Assembly: GCF_018343665.1 (NCBI RefSeq)
Contig: NZ_JAGYPM010000004.1
Location: 29,810 to 64,332, forward strand
Direction: 5' to 3'
Length of the DNA: 34,523 nt
Source: Cytobacillus citreus
GTDB lineage: Bacteria > Bacillota > Bacilli > Bacillales > Cytobacillaceae
The notes beneath the pieces are model-generated. The model saw only the letters and a list, made by a program, of their open reading frames with translations, was not told where the DNA came from and did not search any database. The translations under genes were made by a program, and so were the position numbers. This document shows positions 8,924 through 17,373 of this stretch, in pieces. The number at the start of each line of letters is the position of its first letter. The first letter of the stretch is position 1.

Positions 8924-9109
8924 GGCTGTGTTAAAGCACAGTGTTGATAATACTATTTTTTTGTTGATTGGAGCGGAAGGCGCGAGACTCCTGCGGGAGA
9001 AGCGAGTCAAAGGGAGACCCCGCAGGAGCGATAGCGACGAGGAGGCTTCCGACCGCCCGCGGAAAGCGAGTGCCTGCAGCGGAAATCAACAGGGGAGTTT
9101 AACATAGCC
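8924..9109. repeat. 186-bp palindrome-ended GC-rich repeat (MITE-like)
   Basis: Outer ends are inverted repeats GGCTGTGTTAAA (8924-8935) and TTTAACATAGCC (9098-9109), 11 of 12 matching. Inside, TGTTGATT (8962-8969) and AATCAACA (9084-9091) form a second inverted pair around a GC-rich core with internal palindromes (ACTCCTGCGGGAG, GACCCCGCAGGAG). The core is much richer in GC than its surroundings and resembles an intergenic element I recall from many Bacillaceae genomes. A 61-codon ORF across it is a by-product. A second, truncated copy of one end is at 19731-19753. Confidence 0.75.
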
Positions 9110-9202
9110 TTTAATCAAAGTAAAAAATAAGTAGCAATGCGTCAATCAATATCCCCGTTTTTCTTCTATATTAGTTAGAAAGCAAACCCATACAATAAAT
9201 AA

Positions 9203-9231
9203 CTGCGAATTGCCTAAACTCGTGGTAAAAT
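9203..9231 (+). promoter_or_regulatory. Candidate gatCAB promoter
   Basis: Extended -10 TGGTAAAAT (TG at 9223-9224, TAAAAT at 9226-9231) with a weak CTGCGA 17 bases upstream. The leader would be about 105 bases and includes a 13-base palindrome TTGATATTATCAA at 9286-9298. Confidence 0.4.
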
Positions 9232-9342
9232 GTCAAGAGTACTGGTTTTATACTTATATAACATATTGCTTTAACGTGTGAAAGTTTGATATTATCAATA
9301 TTATTGTGTCAATGAATCGAACACTTTTGGAGGTGTCACGAA

Positions 9343-9633
9343 ATGTCTAGAATTTCTACCGATCAGGTAAAGCATGTTGCGAACTTGGCAAGGTTGGCAA
9401 TAACAGAAGAAGAGGCTGAGATGTTTAAGAAACAGCTTGATGCGATGATTTCATTCGCTGAGGAGTTAAATGAAATAAATACCGATCATGTGGAGCCGAC
9501 TTCCCATGTCTTAGATATGAAGAATGTTATGAGAGAGGACAAGCCGCAGAAAGGATTGCCTCAGTCTGAGGTTCTGAAAAATGCACCAGAGCATCAGGAC
9601 GGACAAGTGAAAGTACCGTCCATTATTGAGTAA
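9343..9633 (+). CDS. gatC: Asp-tRNA(Asn)/Glu-tRNA(Gln) amidotransferase subunit C
   Basis: The small subunit that stabilises the GatA-GatB complex in tRNA-dependent glutamine (and asparagine) formation. The 96 residues are the normal length, with the family pattern [16 protein letters not shown] (9-24) and the conserved central segment ending in [12 protein letters not shown] with GGAGGT upstream. First gene of gatC-gatA-gatB; 13 bases separate it from gatA, and gatA's RBS (AAGGGGGGA) covers its stop codon, so translation is likely coupled. Confidence 0.97.
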   Translation: MSRISTDQVKHVANLARLAITEEEAEMFKKQLDAMISFAEELNEINTDHVEPTSHVLDMKNVMREDKPQKGLPQSEVLKNAPEHQDGQVKVPSIIE

Positions 9634-9646
9634 GGGGGGAAATACA

Positions 9647-11104
9647 TTGAGTTTATTTGATCATAAAGTATCCGATTTACATGAGCTTTTACATAAAAAA
9701 GAAATAAAAGTAACGGATCTAGTGGATGAGTCATATAAGCGTATTGGCGAAGTGGATGAAAAGGTACAAGCCTTTTTAACATTAGATGAAGAAAAAGCTC
9801 GTGAAACAGCGAGCAAAATGGATGAAAAATTAGGATCGGATGAATCAAAAGGGCTTCTCTTTGGAATGCCGATTGGAGTAAAGGATAATATCGTTACGAA
9901 AGGCTTGCGTACAACGTGTGCAAGTAAGATATTAGAGAACTTCGACCCGATTTATGATGCGACTGTCGTTCAAAAATTACATCATGCAGAAACGATTACA
10001 ATTGGTAAATTAAATATGGATGAATTTGCAATGGGTTCATCCAATGAGAATTCAGCATACAAAAAAACACGTAACCCTTGGAATCTAGAAACAGTGCCGG
10101 GCGGTTCTTCAGGCGGTTCAGCTGCTTCAGTCGCTTCCGGGGAAGTTCTGTTCTCTTTAGGCTCAGATACAGGTGGCTCTATTAGACAGCCTGCTGCATT
10201 TTGTGGAGTAGTTGGTTTAAAGCCGACATATGGCCGCGTTTCTCGCTTTGGCCTTGTTGCCTTCGCTTCTTCACTTGACCAAATTGGACCAATTACACGT
10301 ACAGTTGAAGACAATGCGTACTTATTACAGGCTATTTCTGGTCTAGATCCTATGGACTCTACTTCAGCAAAAATCGATGTTCCAAACTTTGTTCAATCAT
10401 TAACTGGTGACATTAAAGGATTGAAAATTGCTGTACCGAAGGAGTATTTAGGAGAAGGAGTATCTGAAGAAGCACGCCAATCTGTTTTAGATGCTTTAAA
10501 GGTTCTTGAAAAATTAGGAGCTACTTGGGAAGAAGTATCGCTTCCTCATTCTAAATATGCCTTAGCGACTTATTATTTATTATCTTCTTCTGAAGCTTCT
10601 GCGAATCTTGCGAGATTTGATGGCGTTCGCTATGGATACAGAACAGAGAACCCGAAAAATCTTCTTGATTTATATAAGAAGTCTCGTGCTGAAGGCTTTG
10701 GCGATGAAGTGAAACGCCGCATCATGCTTGGAACCTTCGCACTAAGCTCAGGCTATTACGATGCTTACTATAAAAAGGCGCAAAAGGTTCGTACCCTTAT
10801 CAAAAATGACTTTGAAGAGGTTTTCAGTAAATATGATGTTATTATTGGACCAACAACACCTACGCCTGCATTCAAAATTGGCGAAAATATCGATGATCCG
10901 CTTACAATGTATGCGAATGATATTTTAACTATTCCGGTCAATCTTGCTGGTGTCCCTGGAATTTCTGTTCCATGCGGATTCGCTAATGGTTTGCCACTAG
11001 GTCTGCAAATCATTGGAAAGCATTTCGATGAAAGCACAGTTTATCGAGTTGCACACGCCTTTGAACAGGCAACAGATTATCATAAACAAAAACCGGTACT
11101 GTAA
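9647..11104 (+). CDS. gatA: Asp-tRNA(Asn)/Glu-tRNA(Gln) amidotransferase subunit A
   Basis: Glutaminase subunit: releases ammonia from glutamine for transfer to the activated glutamyl-tRNA held by GatB. 485 residues from the TTG at 9647 (MSLFDHK..., the same beginning as B. subtilis GatA); the longer TTG start at 9626 would overlap gatC and lacks an RBS, while AAGGGGGGA sits before 9647. The amidase-signature triad is present at the expected positions: Lys79, cis-Ser154 and nucleophile Ser178, in the Gly/Ser-rich stretch [10 protein letters not shown]...GSDTGGS. 13 bases before gatB. Confidence 0.97.
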   Translation: MSLFDHKVSDLHELLHKKEIKVTDLVDESYKRIGEVDEKVQAFLTLDEEKARETASKMDEKLGSDESKGLLFGMPIGVKDNIVTKGLRTTCASKILENFDPIYDATVVQKLHHAETITIGKLNMDEFAMGSSNENSAYKKTRNPWNLETVPGGSSGGSAASVASGEVLFSLGSDTGGSIRQPAAFCGVVGLKPTYGRVSRFGLVAFASSLDQIGPITRTVEDNAYLLQAISGLDPMDSTSAKIDVPNFVQSLTGDIKGLKIAVPKEYLGEGVSEEARQSVLDALKVLEKLGATWEEVSLPHSKYALATYYLLSSSEASANLARFDGVRYGYRTENPKNLLDLYKKSRAEGFGDEVKRRIMLGTFALSSGYYDAYYKKAQKVRTLIKNDFEEVFSKYDVIIGPTTPTPAFKIGENIDDPLTMYANDILTIPVNLAGVPGISVPCGFANGLPLGLQIIGKHFDESTVYRVAHAFEQATDYHKQKPVL

Positions 11105-11117
11105 GGGGGGAGAACAA

Positions 11118-12545
11118 ATGGAATTTGAAACGGTTATTGGCCTTGAAGTACACGTTGAATTAAAGACAGACTCAAAAATTTTCTCGAATAGCCCGAACCA
11201 TTTCGGTGCAGAGCCGAATACAAATACATCTGTTATTGACCTTGGTTATCCAGGTGTGCTGCCCGTCTTAAATAAGAAAGTCGTTGAATATGGCATGAAA
11301 GCAGCAGTGGCGCTAAACTGTGAGATTGCGCCAGTCACAAAATTCGACCGTAAAAACTATTTTTACCCAGATAATCCGAAAGCTTATCAAATCTCTCAAT
11401 TTGACAAGCCGATCGGTGAACATGGCTGGATTGAAATCGAAGTTGACGGTTATAAGAAAAAAATCGGAATTACGCGTATCCATTTGGAGGAAGATGCGGG
11501 GAAACTGACACATGGTAACGGTTATTCATTAGTGGATTATAATCGTCAAGGGACTCCATTAATTGAAATCGTATCTGAGCCAGATATTCGTACACCGAAT
11601 GAAGCGTATGCATATCTTGAAAAGCTGAAATCGATCATTCAATATACAGGCGTTTCTGATTGTAAAATGGAAGAAGGATCTCTGCGCTGTGATGCGAATA
11701 TTTCCATTCGTCCAGTTGGGCAAGAAGAATTCGGTACGAAAACGGAATTGAAAAATTTAAACTCTTTCAACTTTGTTCGTAAAGGACTTGAATATGAAGA
11801 AAAGCGTCAGGAGAGTATCATTCGTTCAGGCGGTGTAATCGGTCAAGAAACACTCCGTTATGATGAAGCGACAAATACAACGATCCTTATGCGTGTGAAA
11901 GAAGGATCAGATGATTATCGCTATTTCCCTGAGCCAGATTTATTAGATATTCATATTGATGAAGAATGGAAAGCTAGAATTCAGGCAGAAATTCCTGAGC
12001 TTCCAGATGCAAGGAAAACGCGTTATGTAGAAGAGCTTGGCTTGCCTGCGTATGATGCAGCTGTTTTAACTGTTACAAAGGAAATGGCAGATTTCTTTGA
12101 AGCGACAGTTGCTGCTGGTGCTGAAGCAAAACAAGCTTCGAACTGGCTCATGGGTGAAGTATCTGCTTACTTAAAGGCTGAGCAAAAAGAGCTTGATGAA
12201 ACTCTACTTACTCCTGCAGGTCTTGCTGGCATGATAAAGCTAATTGAAAATGGAACGATTTCTTCTAAAATTGCGAAAACGGTTTTTAAGGAACTAATTG
12301 AAAACGGCGGAGATGCGGAGCAAATCGTGAAAGAAAAGGGACTTGTCCAAATTTCTGATGAAGGTGCACTTCTGAAAATCATTAACGAAGTCATGGATAA
12401 TAATCCGAAAATCATTGACGATTATAAAAACGGCAAAGAGAAAGCGCTTGGCTTCTTTGTTGGCCAAATCATGAAAGCTACGAAAGGACAGGCAAACCCT
12501 CCTTTAGTAAACAAGCTTTTATTAGAAGAATTAAAGAAACGTTAA
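11118..12545 (+). CDS. gatB: Asp-tRNA(Asn)/Glu-tRNA(Gln) amidotransferase subunit B
   Basis: Kinase/transamidase subunit: phosphorylates the glutamyl side chain on mischarged tRNA and accepts ammonia from GatA. 475 residues from ATG 11118 ([15 protein letters not shown]) with AAGGGGGGAG upstream; a longer in-frame reading starting inside gatA is rejected. The catalytic cradle shows the conserved [18 protein letters not shown] and [12 protein letters not shown] segments, and the C-terminal YqeY-like tail ends in [13 protein letters not shown]. Together with gatC and gatA it replaces a glutaminyl-tRNA synthetase, as in other Bacilli. Followed by a strong terminator. Confidence 0.97.
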   Translation: MEFETVIGLEVHVELKTDSKIFSNSPNHFGAEPNTNTSVIDLGYPGVLPVLNKKVVEYGMKAAVALNCEIAPVTKFDRKNYFYPDNPKAYQISQFDKPIGEHGWIEIEVDGYKKKIGITRIHLEEDAGKLTHGNGYSLVDYNRQGTPLIEIVSEPDIRTPNEAYAYLEKLKSIIQYTGVSDCKMEEGSLRCDANISIRPVGQEEFGTKTELKNLNSFNFVRKGLEYEEKRQESIIRSGGVIGQETLRYDEATNTTILMRVKEGSDDYRYFPEPDLLDIHIDEEWKARIQAEIPELPDARKTRYVEELGLPAYDAAVLTVTKEMADFFEATVAAGAEAKQASNWLMGEVSAYLKAEQKELDETLLTPAGLAGMIKLIENGTISSKIAKTVFKELIENGGDAEQIVKEKGLVQISDEGALLKIINEVMDNNPKIIDDYKNGKEKALGFFVGQIMKATKGQANPPLVNKLLLEELKKR

Positions 12546-12561
12546 GTTATAGTGAAAATTC

Positions 12562-12608
12562 AAACAGTGGAGGGGATTTTGTCATCCCTCCACTGTTTAT
12601 TTTTTTGC
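12562..12608. terminator. Bidirectional intrinsic terminator
   Basis: A perfect 13-bp stem (AAACAGTGGAGGG at 12562-12574, CCCTCCACTGTTT at 12586-12598) with an 11-base loop, followed by ATTTTTTTG. It lies between convergent gatB and the XRE regulator gene and can serve the gatCAB transcript best. Confidence 0.9.
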
Positions 12609-12622
12609 TCTGATCGTTTTTA

Positions 12623-13387
12623 TTAAAAATTATCCAGCTTTTCTTTCACTTTTTTTCTTATCTTATAACTTAAGCGATTAGTATGCTCCTCATTTTTTAC
12701 CAGTAGTTTATATGTATCTAATATTGCTACTGTACGGATAAAAATATAGGCACCAACAGCCATCAAAGCGACACAATACGGATAATAAGGCACTAAAAAT
12801 CCTGAAGTTATCTCTTTCTCTTCTAATATAAAGGGTAGTCCACCTGCAGCAATAATACAAAATGAAAGGATCATCACTGGAGCATACCGCTTTTTCATAT
12901 TTTCATATCTTGCTGTCAACTCTTTATGATAATTCTGGTCAAAGAGCAAGGTCTCTTTTCTAAGAATTTTATATTTATTACCTTCATCTATAACTGCTGC
13001 CGCCATAAGCGCTCCAATACCAAGCACAGCAATAATAATGATAAGGAAAGTATAAATGGCTGGATCATGTTTAAAAATTATATATGGTACAGTTGCTAAA
13101 ATAAGCAGGCTCATTCCTAAAGCAATATATTTAGAAGTAACAAAAACCCCTCTAACATAATATCCTTGTTCATTTTCATGACTTTGCTCAACAGTATCTT
13201 TTAACAAATAATCAATAGATACCTCAAATATGTTTCCGATCATTAGAAGTTTTTCCGTCTCAGGAAACCCTTGACCATTTTCCCATTTACTAATAGCCTG
13301 CCTTGAGGTGTTTAATTTTTCTGCTAAAGCCTCTTGAGAAAGGCCTTTTTCTTTTCTTAACTTATAAAGTTTTTCACTAAATGCCAT
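12623..13387 (-). CDS. Membrane-anchored XRE-family transcriptional regulator
   Basis: 254 residues. The N-terminus (about 4-62) is a Cro/CI-type helix-turn-helix (LRKEKGLSQEALAEKLNTSR..AISKWENGQGFPE, with the usual SRQAISKWE recognition region). It is followed by four predicted membrane segments (near 86-104, 110-134, 166-187 and 196-219) and a basic tail. A DNA-binding domain fixed to the membrane fits a sensor of envelope or ion state, but no ligand is evident. Start: ATG at 13387 is favoured because GGAGG lies 8 bases before it; two upstream in-frame ATGs (13402, 13393) overlap or touch that RBS. It ends near the shared terminator with gatB. Divergent from the ABC/LytTR gene, which it might regulate (inference only). 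Confidence 0.85.
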   Translation of the reverse strand: MAFSEKLYKLRKEKGLSQEALAEKLNTSRQAISKWENGQGFPETEKLLMIGNIFEVSIDYLLKDTVEQSHENEQGYYVRGVFVTSKYIALGMSLLILATVPYIIFKHDPAIYTFLIIIIAVLGIGALMAAAVIDEGNKYKILRKETLLFDQNYHKELTARYENMKKRYAPVMILSFCIIAAGGLPFILEEKEITSGFLVPYYPYCVALMAVGAYIFIRTVAILDTYKLLVKNEEHTNRLSYKIRKKVKEKLDNF

Positions 13388-13780
13388 ATGCATGTCCTCC
13401 ATTGGTTGATAGCTAAATTATATGATAACATTGCTCTATATTCCATCTTATGGCAAATGCAATTTGTCAACTTATGGTTGCAATTAGGTTATATAGGATA
13501 TTTTTTATAAAATTTAAACTATTTCGACAATTACATTTAAATATTTCCCAGGAAAAGATATGATTTTCTATAATCGGATAAAATATGACATTTAAATAAA
13601 GAGAAATATATTAAGCTGGGTCTTATAGAATATTAATCTGCGATAAAAATTTTAAATAATAATATTAGATAGAAGAAATTCCTATTTATCGGTTATAATT
13701 ACCAAGTGGGAAATTTATGTATTAACACTATGCTTACATAATTCTCATTTTAAAAAAATACGATACCAAGGTGATATAAG
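13388..13780. promoter_or_regulatory. Divergent intergenic control region
   Basis: 393 very AT-rich bases between the XRE gene and the ABC/LytTR gene. It holds a direct repeat CTTATGG(n)TGCAATT at 13447-13464 and 13471-13485, a perfect TTGACA on the minus strand near 13465-13470, and on the plus strand a perfect TATAAT at 13694-13699 about 80 bases before the ABC/LytTR start, with no good -35. No ORF is credible here. Confidence 0.4.
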
Positions 13781-14848
13781 ATGAGTATCTTAGAGATTAA
13801 AGATCTTGAAAAACATGACGAGCATACAATAGTATTTCCATCATTTAGTTTAGAAGTTTCAGAGTCTGAAGTGGTTGCTATTCATACTAGTACGAATGCG
13901 AGGACAAGTTTATTAAAACTATTTATGGGCGAAATTCCAATTTCTAATGGAGAGATACTCGTTAATAAGAAAAATGTAAAGCTGTCGAAAAGAGATTTTT
14001 TCTTTGAAGTCGGCTTTTTCTGTTTAGATGATGAGTTGTATGAAAGGTTAAGTGTAAAGGACAACTATTCTTTTTTTCAAAAATTATATGGATCGGAACT
14101 TTCTATTGATGAGGTATTGCGTATCGTTCAGCTTGAGACGAAACGAAATGTTAGAATCAGTAAATTATCAAATTCAGAAAAGCGAAGAGCTTTATTTGGT
14201 CGTTTGCTAATTCAGAATCCTGCCTTATTTGTTTTTGAAGAGCCAGATCAGAATATCGATTTAGAGACAAAACGTGTATTTTTGAAGATGGTACGGGAGC
14301 TGAAGCAAAAAGGGAAGGCTGTTTTAGTGTTAACAAGTAATATGGAAAGTGCACTTTCGATTACGGATCAGGTTTATCGCTTAGATGATATAGGTTTGCA
14401 TGCCCTTGATGTAAGATCGGAAGACGAAACTTCCAATGAGGAAACGACTGGCTCACAAGAAGAAGTTTTAGCGCAGGAAAACGAAGAAGAAATTATCATT
14501 CAGCCAGTCAGATTTGAAAAAATCCCAACGAAGGTGAATGACAAAATCGTTTTATTTGATCCGCCTGAAATTGATTATATTGAAAGCAGTGAAGGACAGT
14601 CCAATATTTATATTAAAGGTGAGATGTATCCAAGTGTATTTACGATGACTGAACTAGAAAATCGACTGCATCCTTATGGATTTTTCAGATGTCATCGTTC
14701 CTATATTGTGAATTTGCAAAAGGTTCGTGAGGTTGTAACCTGGACAAGAAATAGCTTTACATTAGTATTAGGCGATGCAAAAAAGTCGTCTATTCCATTA
14801 TCGAAAACAAAAATGGCAGAATTAAAGACAATGTTGGGGCTTAAATAA
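13781..14848 (+). CDS. Degenerate ABC-ATPase domain fused to a LytTR DNA-binding domain
   Basis: 355 residues with two domains. Residues 1-205 align with an ABC-transporter ATPase, but the key motifs are damaged: the Walker A region is AIHTSTNARTSLL (34-45; no Gly-rich loop, Arg in place of Lys), the signature reads LSNSEKRR (129-136) and Walker B ends FEEP (152-155). After an acidic linker (about 212-240), residues 246-353 form a LytTR domain (IDYIESSEGQSNIYI; FFRCHRSYIVNLQKV at 301-315; IPLSKTKM), which binds tandem direct repeats in promoters. It is therefore probably a transcription factor with a sensor-like pseudo-ATPase rather than a transport motor. The next genes encode a normal ABC ATPase and permease. 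RBS AAGGTG precedes the ATG. Confidence 0.85.
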   Translation: MSILEIKDLEKHDEHTIVFPSFSLEVSESEVVAIHTSTNARTSLLKLFMGEIPISNGEILVNKKNVKLSKRDFFFEVGFFCLDDELYERLSVKDNYSFFQKLYGSELSIDEVLRIVQLETKRNVRISKLSNSEKRRALFGRLLIQNPALFVFEEPDQNIDLETKRVFLKMVRELKQKGKAVLVLTSNMESALSITDQVYRLDDIGLHALDVRSEDETSNEETTGSQEEVLAQENEEEIIIQPVRFEKIPTKVNDKIVLFDPPEIDYIESSEGQSNIYIKGEMYPSVFTMTELENRLHPYGFFRCHRSYIVNLQKVREVVTWTRNSFTLVLGDAKKSSIPLSKTKMAELKTMLGLK

Positions 14849-14849
14849 G

Positions 14850-14913
14850 CTCCATTTCACCTAAAATACTCTCCATTCACCTCAAAAATAACTCTTTTCA
14901 TCGGAATTATAAT
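14850..14913 (+). promoter_or_regulatory. Candidate LytTR operator and promoter of the ABC transporter
   Basis: Two near-identical direct repeats, CTCCATTTCACCTAAAATA (14850-14868) and CTCCATTCACCTCAAAAATA (14871-14890), start 21 bp apart, that is two helical turns, the geometry known for LytTR-domain sites. A perfect TATAAT follows at 14908-14913 with no good -35, as expected of an activator-dependent promoter. The transporter genes start about 110 bases downstream. Confidence 0.6.
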
Positions 14914-14952
14914 GTGCAGATGTGATTTGTTCTTTACTATTAAGGCATAACG

Positions 14953-14996
14953 AAAAGCGGAAGCGCCTCATCACAGATCGGCAGCTTGAGCTAGAA
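14953..14996. repeat. Short, internally deleted copy of the 18586-18703 repeat
   Basis: AAAAGCGGAAGCGCCT at 14953-14968 is, apart from one base, the reverse complement of the right end of the 18.6-kb repeat (AGGCGCTTGCGCTTTT), and GAGCTAGA at 14989-14996 matches the complement of its left end (TCTAGCTC). The middle is replaced by about 20 bases. Confidence 0.55.
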
Positions 14997-15031
14997 AAAC
15001 AAATCAATTAAATCTTTGCAGGAGGATGAAT

Positions 15032-15880
15032 ATGGAGAATATCATTGAAGTATCTGGTTTAGCCAAAATGTTTTCAAATTTAGCAGCATTAAAGGATGTT
15101 TCTTTTAAAGTAAAAAAAGGAGAAACATTTGGATTTTTAGGACCGAGTGGTTCAGGGAAAACAACTACTATTAAAATCTTAACGGCGCAACTGGCACAAA
15201 CAGATGGAGAAGCTCTTGTGTTTGGAGTACCAGCCTTAAAGTTAAAAGAGGGTAGCTACCGTAAAAGAATTGGTGTGCTAACCGATAATAGCGGTCTTTA
15301 CGTTCGCCTTACAGTTTATGATAATTTAAAGCTTTACTGTGATCTTTACGATGTCCCATATACTCGCATTGATGAAGTTCTTGATATGGTAAATTTAAAA
15401 GATGCGAAAAAGAAGGTTATTTCTAAGCTTTCAAAAGGTATGTTGCAGCGTGTAACCTTAGCGAGGGCATTTCTACATAAGCCAGATCTGCTATTCCTGG
15501 ATGAACCAACATCAGCACTTGACCCAGTAAATACAAAGCATATTTATAAAGGATTGGAAAATCTGAAAGAGCAAGGAACAACGATATTTTTAACGACACA
15601 TGATATGAACGAAGCGGAAACACTCTGTGATCGTGTAGCATTTTTAAATGAAGGAAAGATTCAATTACTTGATTCACCGAAGGCTCTAAGGAAAAAATTT
15701 GCAGATAATACGATAACAGTAGAGTTAGCGGATGGCAGCAAGGAAATTATCGATCGTGGAGCTGAAGGGGCACAAACGATGTACAATTATATGTCGGAAA
15801 ATAAGGTTGTTTCAATCTATTCAAACGAACCGACACTTGGTGATATTTTTGTAGAGGTAACAGGGAGGAAATTATCATGA
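15032..15880 (+). CDS. ABC transporter ATP-binding protein (NatA-like)
   Basis: Nucleotide-binding subunit of an ABC-2 type exporter, 282 residues. All catalytic motifs are intact: Walker A GPSGSGKT (37-44), signature LSKGM (133-137), Walker B LLFLDEP (153-159), D-loop SALD and the switch His in LTTHD (187-191). The Q-loop position reads TDNSGLY (84-90), as I recall for NatA-like proteins. Start: ATG 15032 with CAGGAGG 6 bases upstream; an in-frame ATG at 15026 touches the RBS. The stop overlaps the permease start by 4 bases (ATGA). The transported substrate is unknown; sodium (NatAB), antibiotic or peptide export are all possible. Confidence 0.9.
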   Translation: MENIIEVSGLAKMFSNLAALKDVSFKVKKGETFGFLGPSGSGKTTTIKILTAQLAQTDGEALVFGVPALKLKEGSYRKRIGVLTDNSGLYVRLTVYDNLKLYCDLYDVPYTRIDEVLDMVNLKDAKKKVISKLSKGMLQRVTLARAFLHKPDLLFLDEPTSALDPVNTKHIYKGLENLKEQGTTIFLTTHDMNEAETLCDRVAFLNEGKIQLLDSPKALRKKFADNTITVELADGSKEIIDRGAEGAQTMYNYMSENKVVSIYSNEPTLGDIFVEVTGRKLS

Positions 15881-16584
15881 TATTTTCAATTAAACGTTCA
15901 TTCGCCATTTTTCAAAAAGATTATAAAGATGTTAGTAAAAATTTATATGTAACCGTATCCGTATTAATGCCACTTGCTTTGGCTGCACTCTGGGGAATGG
16001 ATGGAATAGACAATATTAATATCCATTATATGTTATTTAATATGACATTATGTATGGTGGCAGCTTATGTACAATGTTGTCTTATTGCAGAAGAAAAAGA
16101 GAAGAATACATTGCGTGGCCTTATGCTTTCACCAGCGAGTACGATGGATATATTAGTAGGAAAGAGTCTTTTAAGCTTTATTGCAACGTTCATTATTCTT
16201 GTTGCTTGCGCATTTTTACAGGATTATAAGCCTGAAAATTTACTTGTTATCTCACTTGCTATGGCCCTATCTACTATTTTCTATATTGGTCTTGGAACAG
16301 TGCTTGGTTTAGTAACAAAATCAGTTATGGAAGCGTCAGTTATCATTTTACCATTTATTGGGTTCTTTTCTTTCGGTTCATTTTTAACAGTTTTAGCAGA
16401 ATCGTTTCCAATTCTAAAAGTGACTGAGTATTTACCGAATTTACAGCTAATTGAAATAGCAAATAAGGTTCATTCAGGTGCTAGTTTATCAGATGTATGG
16501 TTCAATCTTGCTGTTATCTTTGCTTCAATCGTTGTTATTTTTGCCATTGCTATAGTGGTTTTTAGAAAGCGAATGATGGATTAA
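15877..16584 (+). CDS. ABC-2 type transporter permease
   Basis: 235-residue membrane subunit paired with the ATPase encoded just upstream (4-base overlap). Six hydrophobic segments are visible (about 24-40, 47-68, 94-112, 122-142, 153-173, 208-231), with the cytoplasmic AEEKEKNTLRGLMLSPAS stretch (71-88) characteristic of ABC-2 permeases, where the E-K-x-x-x-T-L element contacts the ATPase. It is short for the class but complete, with a clear terminator after it. Substrate not predictable. Confidence 0.88.
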   Translation: MIFSIKRSFAIFQKDYKDVSKNLYVTVSVLMPLALAALWGMDGIDNINIHYMLFNMTLCMVAAYVQCCLIAEEKEKNTLRGLMLSPASTMDILVGKSLLSFIATFIILVACAFLQDYKPENLLVISLAMALSTIFYIGLGTVLGLVTKSVMEASVIILPFIGFFSFGSFLTVLAESFPILKVTEYLPNLQLIEIANKVHSGASLSDVWFNLAVIFASIVVIFAIAIVVFRKRMMD

Positions 16585-16585
16585 A

Positions 16586-16619
16586 AAGAAGGGCTGATGG
16601 CTATTCCATCAGCCTTTTG
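16586..16619 (+). terminator. Intrinsic terminator of the ABC operon
   Basis: GGCTGATGG (16592-16600) and CCATCAGCC (16606-16614) form a perfect 9-bp stem with a 5-base loop, then TTTT. Confidence 0.9.
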
Positions 16620-16794
16620 ACATTTTTCTTACTATTTTTCCATTATCCGCTTTTATTTCCTAGGAAAGAACCTGCTAATCTTGCAAATAGCGACATAGTG
16701 TGAATAAGCTAAAAAACAAGTTCGAGTGCTTCGCTTATTTGTCAGTGATATGTCATAATAAGGAAAGATATAAAGGGAAAATAGGAGGTTCATT

Positions 16795-17349
16795 ATGAGC
16801 TTAAATCAGTGGTTTGAAAAAGGCTTAACTGCGGATCAATATATGACAGGCATGAAAGTAAATCAGAATGAAATGAATCAAATACTTGCACAATTCTCAC
16901 TATCTGACGAGGACAAGGAAAGCCTGGCATCTCTTAAAGGGAAAGGATTAAAAGCAATTGTCTTATCGGAAGACTGGTGTGGAGATGCACTGCTAAACAA
17001 TCCTATTCTTCTGAAAATTGCTGAGGAGATTGGCATGGAGGTCCGCTTTTTATTAAGGGACCAAAACCTTGAATTAATGGATCAATATTTAACAAACGGG
17101 ACATCTCGTGCGATTCCAATATTTATTTTTATTAATGAGAACGGAGAAGAGCAGGCGGTATGGGGGCCTCGGGCGAAGCAGCTGCAAGACCTTGTGGATC
17201 AAGAACGGAGCCAGCTTCCATCTCAGGATGACCCTGATTTTAAAGAGAAACAAATGGCGATGTATAAAAGGTTAGTGGAATCTTACCAAGTAGACGAAAA
17301 TCTTTGGCATGCTGTAGCACAAAGTATTTGCGATACGATAAGAAAATAA
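16795..17349 (+). CDS. Thioredoxin-family protein with a single active-site cysteine
   Basis: 184 residues with a thioredoxin fold (about 40-140). The active-site segment is EDWCGDA with Cys62 and no second cysteine two residues on, and the cis-proline loop is SRAIPIFIF. A lone Cys means it cannot act as a classical dithiol oxidoreductase by itself; a monothiol mechanism or a binding role is more likely. ATG with AGGAGG 7 bases upstream. It is 24 bases from the nitronate monooxygenase gene and on the same strand, so the two are probably co-transcribed. Its partner is unknown. Confidence 0.8.
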   Translation: MSLNQWFEKGLTADQYMTGMKVNQNEMNQILAQFSLSDEDKESLASLKGKGLKAIVLSEDWCGDALLNNPILLKIAEEIGMEVRFLLRDQNLELMDQYLTNGTSRAIPIFIFINENGEEQAVWGPRAKQLQDLVDQERSQLPSQDDPDFKEKQMAMYKRLVESYQVDENLWHAVAQSICDTIRK

Positions 17350-17373
17350 TTCTCTTTAAAGGGTGTGTGTGCT

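Noticed and set aside
8922..9107. 61-codon plus-strand ORF
   Set aside because: It lies entirely within the palindromic GC-rich repeat, has no RBS and reads low-complexity Arg/Ser/Gly.
16961..16990. Sequencing error removing the second cysteine of the thioredoxin-like protein
   Set aside because: The frame is intact and WCGDA is, as I recall, normal for this subfamily.
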